Positions 46,245-55,512 of a DNA stretch of 64,000 bases are shown here, piece after piece. Below the pieces are notes generated by a model that had not been told where the DNA came from, searched no databases, and worked only from the letters and a program-made list of their open reading frames with translations. Source of the stretch: Pedobacter sp. Leaf176. GTDB lineage: Bacteria; Bacteroidota; Bacteroidia; Sphingobacteriales; Sphingobacteriaceae. The translations under genes were made by a program, and so were the position numbers. How positions within the stretch are numbered: position 1 is the stretch's first letter; each line of letters opens with the position of its first letter. Location: contig NZ_LMPD01000002.1 in NCBI RefSeq assembly GCF_001424305.1, positions 295,531 through 359,530 of the forward strand, written 5' to 3'.

Positions 46245-48191
46245 ATGACGAATCTATTCAAGAGCAGGTACAGTGTTCTTTTTGCTTTTTTATTTTATTT
46301 TGTATTCTTCTCTTTTCTCATAAGAATCATACTATTCATTGCATCAAGCCGACACGTTAGCTTCAGTTTCATTGAGATAATTAAAGTTTTTGGCACAGGA
46401 TTATTTTTTGATATTGGTACCGGGCTATTGCTGTTATCTTTTTATGCCTTGTTTTTGCTTGTCTTACCCAATACAATTTATCAAAAAAGATGGAATAAGG
46501 TGTTTACACCAGTCCTGTTTTTTGTTTTTGTTGTTATCACTTTATTTTCATTTTTCGCTGAACTAACTTTTTGGCAAGAGTTTGAAAGCAGGTTTAATTT
46601 CATCGCAGTAGATTATTTGATTTACACTTACGAAGTTATTCACAACATCAATGAATCGTATCCCCTGCCTTTGCTGATAACCTTAATCGTGTTTCTGGCA
46701 TCATGCATCACCTTTATATTTTTTAAATTAAAAATATTCAGAACGAATTTTGAAGATACAATTTCTTTAAAAAAAAGAAGTCAGGTTTCACTCTCATTAA
46801 TTTTAATAACAATTACTTTTAGCTTTATTGTAAAAAACAGCTGGGCAGAACACGGAAATAACCGCTATGCAAATGAATTAAGTAAAGCTGGGATTTATTC
46901 TTTTTTTGCGGCTTTCAAAAACAATGAATTAAACTACCAGGATTTCTACAGCTTAATTAATGATAAAAAAGCGTTTGAATTAATCAGAGGGGAACTCAAA
47001 GAAAATAACAGCAACTTTTTGAGCAGGGGTTTATCAATCAAAAGAAGGATAAACAACGACAAATCAGAATATAAGCCTAATGTGATTACGATCGTAATCG
47101 AAAGTTTGAGCGCTGACTTTTTAGCGCATTATGGAAATACCCAACACTTAACCCCTTTTTTAGATTCAGCAGCAAATCACAGTATTTTTTTCAGCGACAT
47201 GTATGCTACAGGTACGAGGACGGTTCGTGGTATGGAGGCTTTAACACTCAGCATTCCGCCAACGCCAGGAAGCAGCATTGTCAGAAGAATGGATAATGAA
47301 CATCTTTTTTCCGTTGGCCATGTATTTAAAACAAAAGGTTACATAAACACCTTCTTTTATGGCGGCGACGGCTATTTTGACAACATGAATCATTTCTTCG
47401 GAACTAACGGCTACGACATTGTAGACCGGGGAAGAAAACTACTTGATGAAACATACGACGGAAGCCGTACAATCATTCAGGATAAGGATGTTACATTCGA
47501 AAATGCCTGGGGAATATGTGATGAAGATATTTTTAACATGGTAATTAAAGATGCCGATTTGAAATACAAAAAAAGTCAGCTGTTTAATAACTTTGTTATG
47601 ACCATGTCAAACCATAGGCCATACACCTTCCCTTCGAACAAAATTAATTTACCTTCAGGTTCGCGGGAAGCTGCTGTTCGGTATACGGATTATGCTATCG
47701 GAAAGTTCATAGATAAAATTAAAAACAGGCCGTGGTTTAAGAATACGGTAATTATTCTTGTAGCTGATCACTGCGCAAGTAGTGCTGGAAAAAATGAAAT
47801 TGACATCTCAAAATACCAGATTCCGTGTATGATTTTGAACCTGAAAAATTTGCCTGAAATGAAGGTTAATAAAATGACCTCTCAAATAGATTTATTTCCT
47901 ACACTATGGAGCCTTTTAGGATGGAAATATACAAATGGTTTTTTCGGAAAAAATGTGTTTGATGCAGCCTACAAACCAAGGGTAGTGTTAGGTACTTATC
48001 AAAAGCTGGTGTACATGAGAAATGATAGCGCTGTGGTTTTGAGTCCGCACCAAAAAACAGAGAGCTTTATTTACGACAAATCAAAAAACGAACAAAAAAA
48101 GACACATTTACCAAAGTCTTTTACTGATCAGGCTATCGCAAATTATCAAACGGCTTTTGAACTTTTTAAAAGCGGAGGGTTAAAGCAATAA
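46245..48191 (+). CDS. LTA synthase-like membrane sulfatase
   Basis: The 648-residue protein has five N-terminal transmembrane helices (to about residue 190) and a C-terminal alkaline-phosphatase-superfamily domain facing outward: metal ligand VIESLSADFLAHYGN, the nucleophile Thr in YATGTRTVRGMEAL, then the late metal site ILVADHCASSAGK. This resembles LtaS/OpgB-type phosphoglycerol transferases. In a Gram-negative cell the product may be a phospho-modified membrane glycan. ATG 46245 fits the start of the hydrophobic region. Confidence 0.88.
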   Translation: MTNLFKSRYSVLFAFLFYFVFFSFLIRIILFIASSRHVSFSFIEIIKVFGTGLFFDIGTGLLLLSFYALFLLVLPNTIYQKRWNKVFTPVLFFVFVVITLFSFFAELTFWQEFESRFNFIAVDYLIYTYEVIHNINESYPLPLLITLIVFLASCITFIFFKLKIFRTNFEDTISLKKRSQVSLSLILITITFSFIVKNSWAEHGNNRYANELSKAGIYSFFAAFKNNELNYQDFYSLINDKKAFELIRGELKENNSNFLSRGLSIKRRINNDKSEYKPNVITIVIESLSADFLAHYGNTQHLTPFLDSAANHSIFFSDMYATGTRTVRGMEALTLSIPPTPGSSIVRRMDNEHLFSVGHVFKTKGYINTFFYGGDGYFDNMNHFFGTNGYDIVDRGRKLLDETYDGSRTIIQDKDVTFENAWGICDEDIFNMVIKDADLKYKKSQLFNNFVMTMSNHRPYTFPSNKINLPSGSREAAVRYTDYAIGKFIDKIKNRPWFKNTVIILVADHCASSAGKNEIDISKYQIPCMILNLKNLPEMKVNKMTSQIDLFPTLWSLLGWKYTNGFFGKNVFDAAYKPRVVLGTYQKLVYMRNDSAVVLSPHQKTESFIYDKSKNEQKKTHLPKSFTDQAIANYQTAFELFKSGGLKQ

Positions 48192-48219
48192 GAGGGAAAT
48201 ATTTTCCCTCTTATTGCTT
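48183..48219. terminator. Perfect 17-bp hairpin containing two convergent stop codons
   Basis: Seventeen bases at 48183-48199 pair perfectly with 48203-48219 with a 3-nt loop. The hairpin contains the stop codon of the sulfatase gene (48189-48191) and that of the GAF gene (48218-48220 edge). It is flanked by T/A-rich DNA both ways, so it probably ends both transcripts. Confidence 0.85.
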
Positions 48220-50614
48220 ATTTAATACTTAAATCTTCTTCTTCTTTTAAAGTTTCAGATTGTTTTCTTTTGGCTTTATTTAAATATTTAACGCCAACGC
48301 GCAGGGCTTTTAAACCTGAAACGCCTTGTAGTTCTTCCAAATCAAGCTGTTCCAAATCATCGTTCAACAAACCCTGATCCTGTAAATATTTAATGTATTC
48401 GAAATATTCTTTAGCTTCCTCAGCATTAAAATAAACCATCGCTATTTTATCTGGTTGGGTTAATCGTTCCGAAGTGCCTTTAATCAATACTTTATCTATT
48501 CGTTTTTTTACAACTTCATACCTAATATTGTAAGCGCCTTCTACATCAAACCTACGCTCATCATTCCTGAAACTGATGTCAATTGAGTTTGAGTGGATAA
48601 ACACCAATTGTGTAGTTTCCAGCGGCCTTGGCATTTCTCCTATTAAGTTTTTGGATAAACGGGCTATCTCCACCATCGAAGTCAATTGCCACAAACGGAT
48701 GTTTTTTAAATAAAGTAGATCGAAAGGTTTATTCGGTGCAATATCCTGACCAATGTAAATGTCGTATTCCACGCCGTCGGTTCTGAATTTAGCAAAATAA
48801 CATGGATAAGAAGACTGAAGGTTCGCCTGTGCAGTTTCGAGGTACTGACTCACTTCCATATTGATGGTTTGCATCGAAACTTCAAGTTTTCGTCTGTTTT
48901 CATAAAACAAGCCAGTTTCAGGGCGAATTTCCGAAAAATAATCATCGATGATTTCTGCTGTATCAGGATGGTTCACTTTAATTACAGAAAAGAAAGGGTA
49001 AACTTCGGCAGCTAAAAATTCATTAAGCAACATTTCTTCATTACTTGATGCCACATTACTGATGCGAACAATCCAGTCGTTGCAATTAAAAATAAGCTTA
49101 TCAATAAGATCCAGGTAAACAAATTTTCTAAGACCTTTCAATGTTTTAATAATGTTCAACAGATGAACATGCATATCCTCTTTCAGTGCCTGGTTACGCT
49201 CGGTTGTAGAATTACGGATATCGACCGCACCAAATAAAGGGTACATGTTTTTAAACATCACCGTTTCTATCTGGGTATGCTTTTTATTTTTCTTGTTTTG
49301 TTGTATAAAGTGCCATACGGCCTCGTTAAATTTCCACTGTACAGAAGGTTGCAATGCAGTAAACTTATCCATTAAAACGGCATCCATTTTTGCATTAAAC
49401 TCCTCAATACTATATTGAAAGAGCTGACCAATTAAAGGTAACGCAGGACGCAACCGGGATAATAATTTGTCATCTACGACAACCTCCTTGCTTGAGTACA
49501 CTTCCAGCACACCTGCTAATTGTTTATTATAATAAATAGGTAAAACCGAATAAGAACAAACACCCGCGGCTTTCAATACACGTAGAAAAGGATCTTTAGC
49601 CATCTGATCCTCGTTAATTGAACTCACGAAAATCGGACGGGGATCTTCCTTATATTTATCAACAAGAGAATAAAAAACTTCCTCTTCCATGTTCGATGCC
49701 TTCGCCGAATTAATGAGCATGCTTTGCGAAAAATCCTGATTATCAAAGACGAGCTTATTATTAACCGTTAAGAAAGGCATCAGGCCAAATTCAAAATCTC
49801 CGTTTCCACTAAGGGTTTTTAGTGCCTGGGTTACATGGTTATAGGCTTCAGTTTGATAATTATGATCAACTAAGGCACTTCTGATCCCCTCTATAGCATG
49901 CTGTAAGGTTACGTCGGTTATGGAAATTACACTAAAACCTTCAAAAGTAAATTTCTTTAAGGGTAAAACTTTAGTGAGATAGTCTATTTCACTTCCATCC
50001 TGAAAATGCTGCGCGAGTACCTCAAAATCCAATTCAGGCAAAGTACCTTTATGTTGAATGTCGATAAACTGCGTATCGTTTTGAATGTTGTAATATTGGG
50101 TGAGCTTATTCTCCGGGTTAACATGGGCATAGATAATCTCATTTTTTAAAACAGAAGTGAAATTATAAAATCTATCCAGAATTAAATTATAGATGAATTT
50201 TAAATGCTTTACTTCGGAAGGATCATTATTATTATCCTTGTTAACTTTATTTTTAGGGTCGTGATCTTTAAAAAACTGGTAAAACGCATTTGTGCTAAAG
50301 AAAATTTCATCGGGTACAGGTGTACTCAATGCCCAGAATAGTTCGTTTTCATTTGCCATTAAGGGCGTTAGAATTGTAAAAATTAACTCTAATGTTTCCT
50401 TATGTTTTGATAATTCCTGTGCAGTTATATTACCGAGTAAAGCGTTTTCTTTTTCGATCTTCTCCAATAAAAACCTATAAAACTCAGACTTAACAGTTTT
50501 TTCGGTTTTAAGCCTGTTTTTCAAATAGTTCACTAAAGGTCTGAAAGACAAGTTTGATTCTACCTGGCAATGAATACATTCATTTTTATGTATTTGTATT
50601 ACATTGGTATTCAT
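48218..50614 (-). CDS. Large GAF-domain protein of unknown function
   Basis: The 798-residue protein has no signal peptide or transmembrane helix. Near residues 275-410 lies a GAF-like domain (EEVFYSLVDKYKEDPRPIFVSSI, then PFLRVLKAAGVCSYSVLPIYY and KQLAGVLEVYSSKE). The N-terminus contains a Cys pair (NECIHCQVE). The rest is helical and rich in coiled-coil character, with no HisKA, GGDEF or output domain recognised. It may be a sensor without a known effector. It is monocistronic. Confidence 0.75.
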   Translation of the reverse strand: MNTNVIQIHKNECIHCQVESNLSFRPLVNYLKNRLKTEKTVKSEFYRFLLEKIEKENALLGNITAQELSKHKETLELIFTILTPLMANENELFWALSTPVPDEIFFSTNAFYQFFKDHDPKNKVNKDNNNDPSEVKHLKFIYNLILDRFYNFTSVLKNEIIYAHVNPENKLTQYYNIQNDTQFIDIQHKGTLPELDFEVLAQHFQDGSEIDYLTKVLPLKKFTFEGFSVISITDVTLQHAIEGIRSALVDHNYQTEAYNHVTQALKTLSGNGDFEFGLMPFLTVNNKLVFDNQDFSQSMLINSAKASNMEEEVFYSLVDKYKEDPRPIFVSSINEDQMAKDPFLRVLKAAGVCSYSVLPIYYNKQLAGVLEVYSSKEVVVDDKLLSRLRPALPLIGQLFQYSIEEFNAKMDAVLMDKFTALQPSVQWKFNEAVWHFIQQNKKNKKHTQIETVMFKNMYPLFGAVDIRNSTTERNQALKEDMHVHLLNIIKTLKGLRKFVYLDLIDKLIFNCNDWIVRISNVASSNEEMLLNEFLAAEVYPFFSVIKVNHPDTAEIIDDYFSEIRPETGLFYENRRKLEVSMQTINMEVSQYLETAQANLQSSYPCYFAKFRTDGVEYDIYIGQDIAPNKPFDLLYLKNIRLWQLTSMVEIARLSKNLIGEMPRPLETTQLVFIHSNSIDISFRNDERRFDVEGAYNIRYEVVKKRIDKVLIKGTSERLTQPDKIAMVYFNAEEAKEYFEYIKYLQDQGLLNDDLEQLDLEELQGVSGLKALRVGVKYLNKAKRKQSETLKEEEDLSIK

Positions 50615-50807
50615 GAGTATATGTGTTTTATAGACGTAAAATTAATAGTTAAAAATAATATAGTGTACAAAGATACAAACAGCCCAGGCCATATATAGTC
50701 TGTAAAACGTAATACTATTTTTACATCTCCTATATATACTTACGCTTAAAACCTTCTTTTAGTTTAAAAAAATCTGATTTTGTTACGGTTTTCTAAAAAT
50801 TACGCAC

Positions 50808-53800
50808 TCAATACCTGAAATTCAGCGACACATAAGGGTACCAGCCATCGCTCGAATGGCCCACTACAAAACGGACAACTGTTAATGATGCAGGCGCAAA
50901 GTAGACACCGCCGCCTACACCATGATGCCATGTATCAGAACTCTGATTCCTAGTCCATACCCTGCCCACATCATAAAATCCCAATAAGCCAACCTGACCC
51001 GGAAGTACATAGCTAACCAAATCTCCAAGTTTAGCCCTAAGTTCCAGGTTATTATAGAAACTGTGATCGCCGGCAAACCTGAATTGACGGTAACCGAGTA
51101 AGTTCCCTTGTCCGCCTAGAAATTGCGACTGATAAAACGCCGGTTTCCCTACCGTAATACCACCACCAAAACGGTCGGCCAGGATAAATGCTTTACGTCC
51201 ATCCAGGTTTTTAAACAATGCAATGCTTGCCGTAAACTGCCCGAAGGAATTTGAATATTTGTTAATTCCTTTATAACCCAGCAATTTAAAATCTACATAA
51301 CTACCCAGTGTTGGCAGTAAATCATTGTCGCGGGTATTATTCGTAAAATTAACAATTGCACCTGCAAACATCTTTTCATTGCGAACATTTAAGCTATCTG
51401 AAGAACCCAATGGCGCGCCACTTGTAATAAATCTGCCCTCATTATCTTCCTGGTTTAACTTATAATACTGAAATGATGGGCCCACACTAAACGTTGATTT
51501 CGGCCTGCGCCACCTGATAGAAGGATCGACCTGGTAAAGGTTAAATCTCGCCCTGTAATATCTAATTTCATCGCCATGTTCATCAAAACGCGTATCATTA
51601 CCAACGCCAAAGAAGTTCTGGGTATTGTTCGGTGCATAAGCATCGGCTTTAATTAAAAAATCTGCCTTGCCTAACGCTTTTAACCATTCGCCTCTGTAAT
51701 TAAACCTGAATGCCTTCGTAGAAAAAGAATGTAGAAAAGAAACCGTTTGTGAATTGCCGTAAGGCTGTTTTCTGAATCCGGGATTCGTTTGTTTGTAAAC
51801 TAATCCAAGTAAAATTCCATCATCATTATTGTAACCAGCATTTAAATTATATGATCGCCTGCGGTACATATCTTTTGGAATGTAACTGAAGTTTGATGTA
51901 TCATTAGAAATAATTTTCCTGATTTTATCATCATCATCACCTTTGTAGGTTGCTTTATCTGTCCTGCCATAAAGTTTCACCGTACCATTGCTGTTTGCAA
52001 AATCGTAAATTTTATTTCCCTTACCACCAATAATTCTGATTTTGATAGCTGATGTTTTATTATTCAATATCAGACTATCGTTACCATTATGCATGTAAAT
52101 TCGAATTTCTTCAGTCACTTTTGGATCGAAGACGCGGTTAAACAGTTCATCTTTTATATTTCCTTCCTTGGAAATTTTATTGATTTTAACCTTTAAAGCT
52201 TTTTCAGGTGCATCTGTTACCTCAATAAGTTCATTTTTATTGGTTACTTCAATATCGACAATCCTGTTGAAAAAATGGTAATAATCATCCATCAACTTTG
52301 GCAGTTTAGCGATCCGGTTCCTCATCTGCGCGATGAGCGCATCGTGGTGAAGCGAGTAACTGGGTTCAGGAAGTTTCCTTAAAGCTTTTTCAAATACGGC
52401 ATCATTGTAAAGCGAACAAAACTCTATTATCGTTTTGTCCCATTCGGCTTTGCTGATGTTGGCTGTCCAGCGACTACTGATTTCGCGGCCTTCCCATAAA
52501 AACCAATTAATATCTTTAATATCCCGTTCATAGCCCTGCATCATCGGTAATAAAGAAGAAGACTGCGTGTAGCGTTGTAAGGCGCCGTCTGATCTGAAAA
52601 AGACCTGGTCCCTATCCCGGGGAACCGGAACATAGTGTGAACCGCCATCCTTTTTGGTTTCTTTCCATCGCCATTGATCCTCGTGCCTGTCCCAATCGCC
52701 CAATAATACATCAAATGCCCTGGCCCTAAGCCATGCCGGCCCATCTAACGTATTATCGTTATCATCCGTTAGTTCTTTATCCATTTTTGGAGAACTGTCT
52801 GATTCACCCACCGGTTCACGCTCCTCTAAAAGGCATAAGGTATTTGCAAAGGCAGATTCATATTCTCCAAGGTTATCATCAGGCGAAACCCATCCGATTA
52901 TGGGGTTGCTATGCGGAATACCAGCGGCTTTTGCCAGTTCCGGCACTACTAAGGCCGAAAAAGGATGCTGTGCCGACATGTTATCCTTTATGATATCCTT
53001 GGCGAAGGTTTGCCTCAACTGTTCAGGCAAAAGCACTTCCGGAAATTTCTCCACGCTGCGTAAAACATACTCCTTGCCGTTTTTGTCTTCCAGTCTTAAC
53101 GACCTGGATTGATTCCCTCCGCCCCTTTGCGTTGCTTTCAAGCCACCCGCTATTTGCGAAACCCTTAAAACCGGAACTTTGGTTTTTTGTGCATATTCCT
53201 TTCTGTAATTTTCCCCGAAAATGTAACGGTGGAAACGGCCAACGCTATCGTACTCGGGCTTAATGCTGACCATTATGCTATCCGCAACAATGGGCTTATC
53301 CCGGTTTCTTATCTTTTGATTAACAGTTTCAAATTTCTTGGTATAGCTGTAAACCTGATTTACGCAGGTATCTGCATAAACATAATAGGTATAACGCATA
53401 TCGTTGTTCATTAACTGATCGGCAATAACATATCCTTGCTGCATCTCGTGAAACAACGATGTTTTACCCTCCTTATTCGGAGAAACCTTTGAGCCGGAAC
53501 CGCTAACGATCTGCAACTGCTTGCCTTTTATAAGCTGTAATCCATGTTCATGGCCCGCCACATAAGTTACATTGGGGTAATCACCAAATACGCCGGTAAC
53601 CGATTTTATCAGGTCTTTATAAGCTGGGTGATTTAAATCTTCAGGGCTCAGTAAAGTGGAACGCAAAAGCGGATAAACAGAGCCAATAACTGGCATTGGG
53701 ATGTATAGATTTTTATTCAAAGAAGTTAAAGGGAAAAAGTGATTGCGCAGGTTAAAATAACCACCATGCGGACCGTAACTTTGAAAAGGATGGTGTGATG

Positions 53801-54413
53801 CCAGAAGGATGACTTTACCTTTATTTTTTTCCAGTAAATCTTCCATTTTAACTAAAACCTCATCTTTAGTCCGGCATTCGCATTCGCCGTTCGGATTGGA
53901 TTTATTGTAAGGAAAGAGCCACCATTCGCTGTCGTATGCAATTATGGTTAATTTATCTGTTAAATTTATGGCCACCGGATCCGGGCAGCCATTTTCAGGG
54001 ATGAGTTTTAACAGCGGGTCATTCTGCTGTTTTAAATAATCATTCTGTGCTTTAATCTTCGCTAAACCTTTTGGTCCGGATTTGTCCCAATCGTGGTTGC
54101 CAGGAACAAAATAAACCGCAGCACCTTTTTCCCGCATGGGTGCAAATTGCGATTGTAAAATTTTCTTAGTGTCTTCCTCTTCCAAACTACCCGGCAAACC
54201 CATTCCTGTTGGGTAAATATTATCACCCAAGTAAACAACGGTGGTTTTTTTGGGAATGATTTGCTTAGCAGCATTTTTTAAATCCTGCATCTGGGCGGGA
54301 TTCATCTCACCTGCATCGCCAAACAATATGACACGGTATTTTATGTCATTTTGTGCGAATGCGATTAAGTTGATGAACAGAAAAAATATAGATAGCGTAA
54401 AATTTTTAATCAT
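50808..54413 (-). CDS. Metallophosphoesterase - kinase-like - outer-membrane barrel fusion
   Basis: The 1201-residue exported protein starts with a signal peptide ending AFAQ. Residues 25-330 are a calcineurin-like phosphoesterase with GDAGE, GDNIYPTG, GNHDWD, HHPF and AGHEH metal ligands. Residues 430-640 hold EYVLRSVEKFP, the SAQHPFSALVVPELA segment, GDWDRHEDQWRW and PVPRDRDQVF, which resemble the beta3 Lys, catalytic DRH and metal-binding Asp of atypical kinases (HipA/Fam20 type). The last 370 residues are a BamA/TamA-like beta barrel ending in SLNFRY, with an aromatic C-terminal residue. It is thus probably anchored in the outer membrane. Confidence 0.82.
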   Translation of the reverse strand: MIKNFTLSIFFLFINLIAFAQNDIKYRVILFGDAGEMNPAQMQDLKNAAKQIIPKKTTVVYLGDNIYPTGMGLPGSLEEEDTKKILQSQFAPMREKGAAVYFVPGNHDWDKSGPKGLAKIKAQNDYLKQQNDPLLKLIPENGCPDPVAINLTDKLTIIAYDSEWWLFPYNKSNPNGECECRTKDEVLVKMEDLLEKNKGKVILLASHHPFQSYGPHGGYFNLRNHFFPLTSLNKNLYIPMPVIGSVYPLLRSTLLSPEDLNHPAYKDLIKSVTGVFGDYPNVTYVAGHEHGLQLIKGKQLQIVSGSGSKVSPNKEGKTSLFHEMQQGYVIADQLMNNDMRYTYYVYADTCVNQVYSYTKKFETVNQKIRNRDKPIVADSIMVSIKPEYDSVGRFHRYIFGENYRKEYAQKTKVPVLRVSQIAGGLKATQRGGGNQSRSLRLEDKNGKEYVLRSVEKFPEVLLPEQLRQTFAKDIIKDNMSAQHPFSALVVPELAKAAGIPHSNPIIGWVSPDDNLGEYESAFANTLCLLEEREPVGESDSSPKMDKELTDDNDNTLDGPAWLRARAFDVLLGDWDRHEDQWRWKETKKDGGSHYVPVPRDRDQVFFRSDGALQRYTQSSSLLPMMQGYERDIKDINWFLWEGREISSRWTANISKAEWDKTIIEFCSLYNDAVFEKALRKLPEPSYSLHHDALIAQMRNRIAKLPKLMDDYYHFFNRIVDIEVTNKNELIEVTDAPEKALKVKINKISKEGNIKDELFNRVFDPKVTEEIRIYMHNGNDSLILNNKTSAIKIRIIGGKGNKIYDFANSNGTVKLYGRTDKATYKGDDDDKIRKIISNDTSNFSYIPKDMYRRRSYNLNAGYNNDDGILLGLVYKQTNPGFRKQPYGNSQTVSFLHSFSTKAFRFNYRGEWLKALGKADFLIKADAYAPNNTQNFFGVGNDTRFDEHGDEIRYYRARFNLYQVDPSIRWRRPKSTFSVGPSFQYYKLNQEDNEGRFITSGAPLGSSDSLNVRNEKMFAGAIVNFTNNTRDNDLLPTLGSYVDFKLLGYKGINKYSNSFGQFTASIALFKNLDGRKAFILADRFGGGITVGKPAFYQSQFLGGQGNLLGYRQFRFAGDHSFYNNLELRAKLGDLVSYVLPGQVGLLGFYDVGRVWTRNQSSDTWHHGVGGGVYFAPASLTVVRFVVGHSSDGWYPYVSLNFRY

Positions 54414-54492
54414 AATGTTGGATTAGGTATACCATATATCAAGGTATATGGTTGTATATGAGGCTGTATCATTAATGGTGATTTACCCGAGC

Positions 54493-54566
54493 ATTATCAA
54501 GTTGAGCTTGTTGAAACGCTTTGTTAGGCATTTAAACATTCCTTCGACAAGCTCAGGCTGATAATT
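54493..54566. repeat. Palindromic repeat (TTCGACAAGCTCAG family)
   Basis: The left arm starts ATTATCAAGTTGAGCTTGTT (54493) and the right arm ends CTTCGACAAGCTCAGGCTG then ATAATT (54566), an approximate reverse complement. This core is a recurring Bacteroidota intergenic repeat. Confidence 0.7.
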
Positions 54567-54594
54567 CTATATTCATAACACAGCCTCAAATCAA

Positions 54595-55500
54595 TTACTT
54601 CTTAAGCTTAAACTGTAAAATATCACCTGAAGCTAATGTACCACCCTCATTGGATATGTACAGGTTGCTATCCTTATCAAAAGCAATACCTTCAGGTTGA
54701 TTAAAGTTACCGCCTTTTAATGAATAAGTTGCTTTAATTTTAAAATCGGCATCGGTTATAACCAGCATCTTGTTTACTGAAGATAAAATATACCACTCCC
54801 CTGTAGCCGGATTTTTCGCTAAGGCGGAAGGCTTAAATTTAACTTTTTTCTCTCCGGAAAGCTTTTCTAAGTCATCAAATGACAAGCTGAATTCGCCTGC
54901 AGGCTTTAAAGAATTATCCGCACCAAAATCGAAAGCATAAATACTGGTAGCTTTATTTTTATCGTCAGCCTTGCTGGCTTTAGTCAGAATGTATACTTTA
55001 CCCGCTTTCTCATCGGCAGCTAAACCTTCGTACTCCGCCTTTGGAACCAAATCTTTGACTTTAACCACATTATCAACCTCTGGCTTGTCAATCCCTGAAA
55101 GTGGAAAAATATGAAGCTCGCCGTTACTTTTAAGTACAATAACCTGGTTTTTCAGGATGGCTAAATCTTCATAATCGCCTGTGCCAGCAAATTTTGTAAA
55201 CTTAGATGCTTTGTCGTTCAAACCTAGATAAAACAAATCCCCATCTTCATCCTGAATGGCAAAAACCTGTTTGGGATCGCCATTGTGAAATGTAATGCCC
55301 GAAATTTCGAACAGGTTTTGAGGCATATTGTATTTAACAGGATTTTCAAGGTCGTAAGGCAAAGCAGATTGCGCTGTTTCTTCCTTAACTTCCTTTTTAC
55401 TGTTTTTATCCTTTTTTTCCCCGTTCGCACATGAAATACAAAAGAAAGCCAGTAGTAAGGCGGAAAGCACAGAGCTGGTATACAATTTAAAATTTTTCAT
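54595..55500 (-). CDS. Lipoprotein with SdiA-regulated-type beta propeller
   Basis: The 301-residue product has a lipobox FCISC (Cys near 24), a charged linker, and then repeated beta-propeller blades with EISGITFHNGDPKQVFAIQDEDGDLFYL, DYEDLAILKNQVIVLKSNGELHIF, YEGLAADEKAGKVYILTKAS and QPEGIAFDKDSNLYISNEGG. This pattern fits the SdiA-regulated family (PF06977). It is probably a periplasmic or surface binding protein. It lies 12 bp downstream of ppk1 and may be part of the same unit. Confidence 0.8.
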   Translation of the reverse strand: MKNFKLYTSSVLSALLLAFFCISCANGEKKDKNSKKEVKEETAQSALPYDLENPVKYNMPQNLFEISGITFHNGDPKQVFAIQDEDGDLFYLGLNDKASKFTKFAGTGDYEDLAILKNQVIVLKSNGELHIFPLSGIDKPEVDNVVKVKDLVPKAEYEGLAADEKAGKVYILTKASKADDKNKATSIYAFDFGADNSLKPAGEFSLSFDDLEKLSGEKKVKFKPSALAKNPATGEWYILSSVNKMLVITDADFKIKATYSLKGGNFNQPEGIAFDKDSNLYISNEGGTLASGDILQFKLKK

Positions 55501-55512
55501 CGGATGTTTAAG

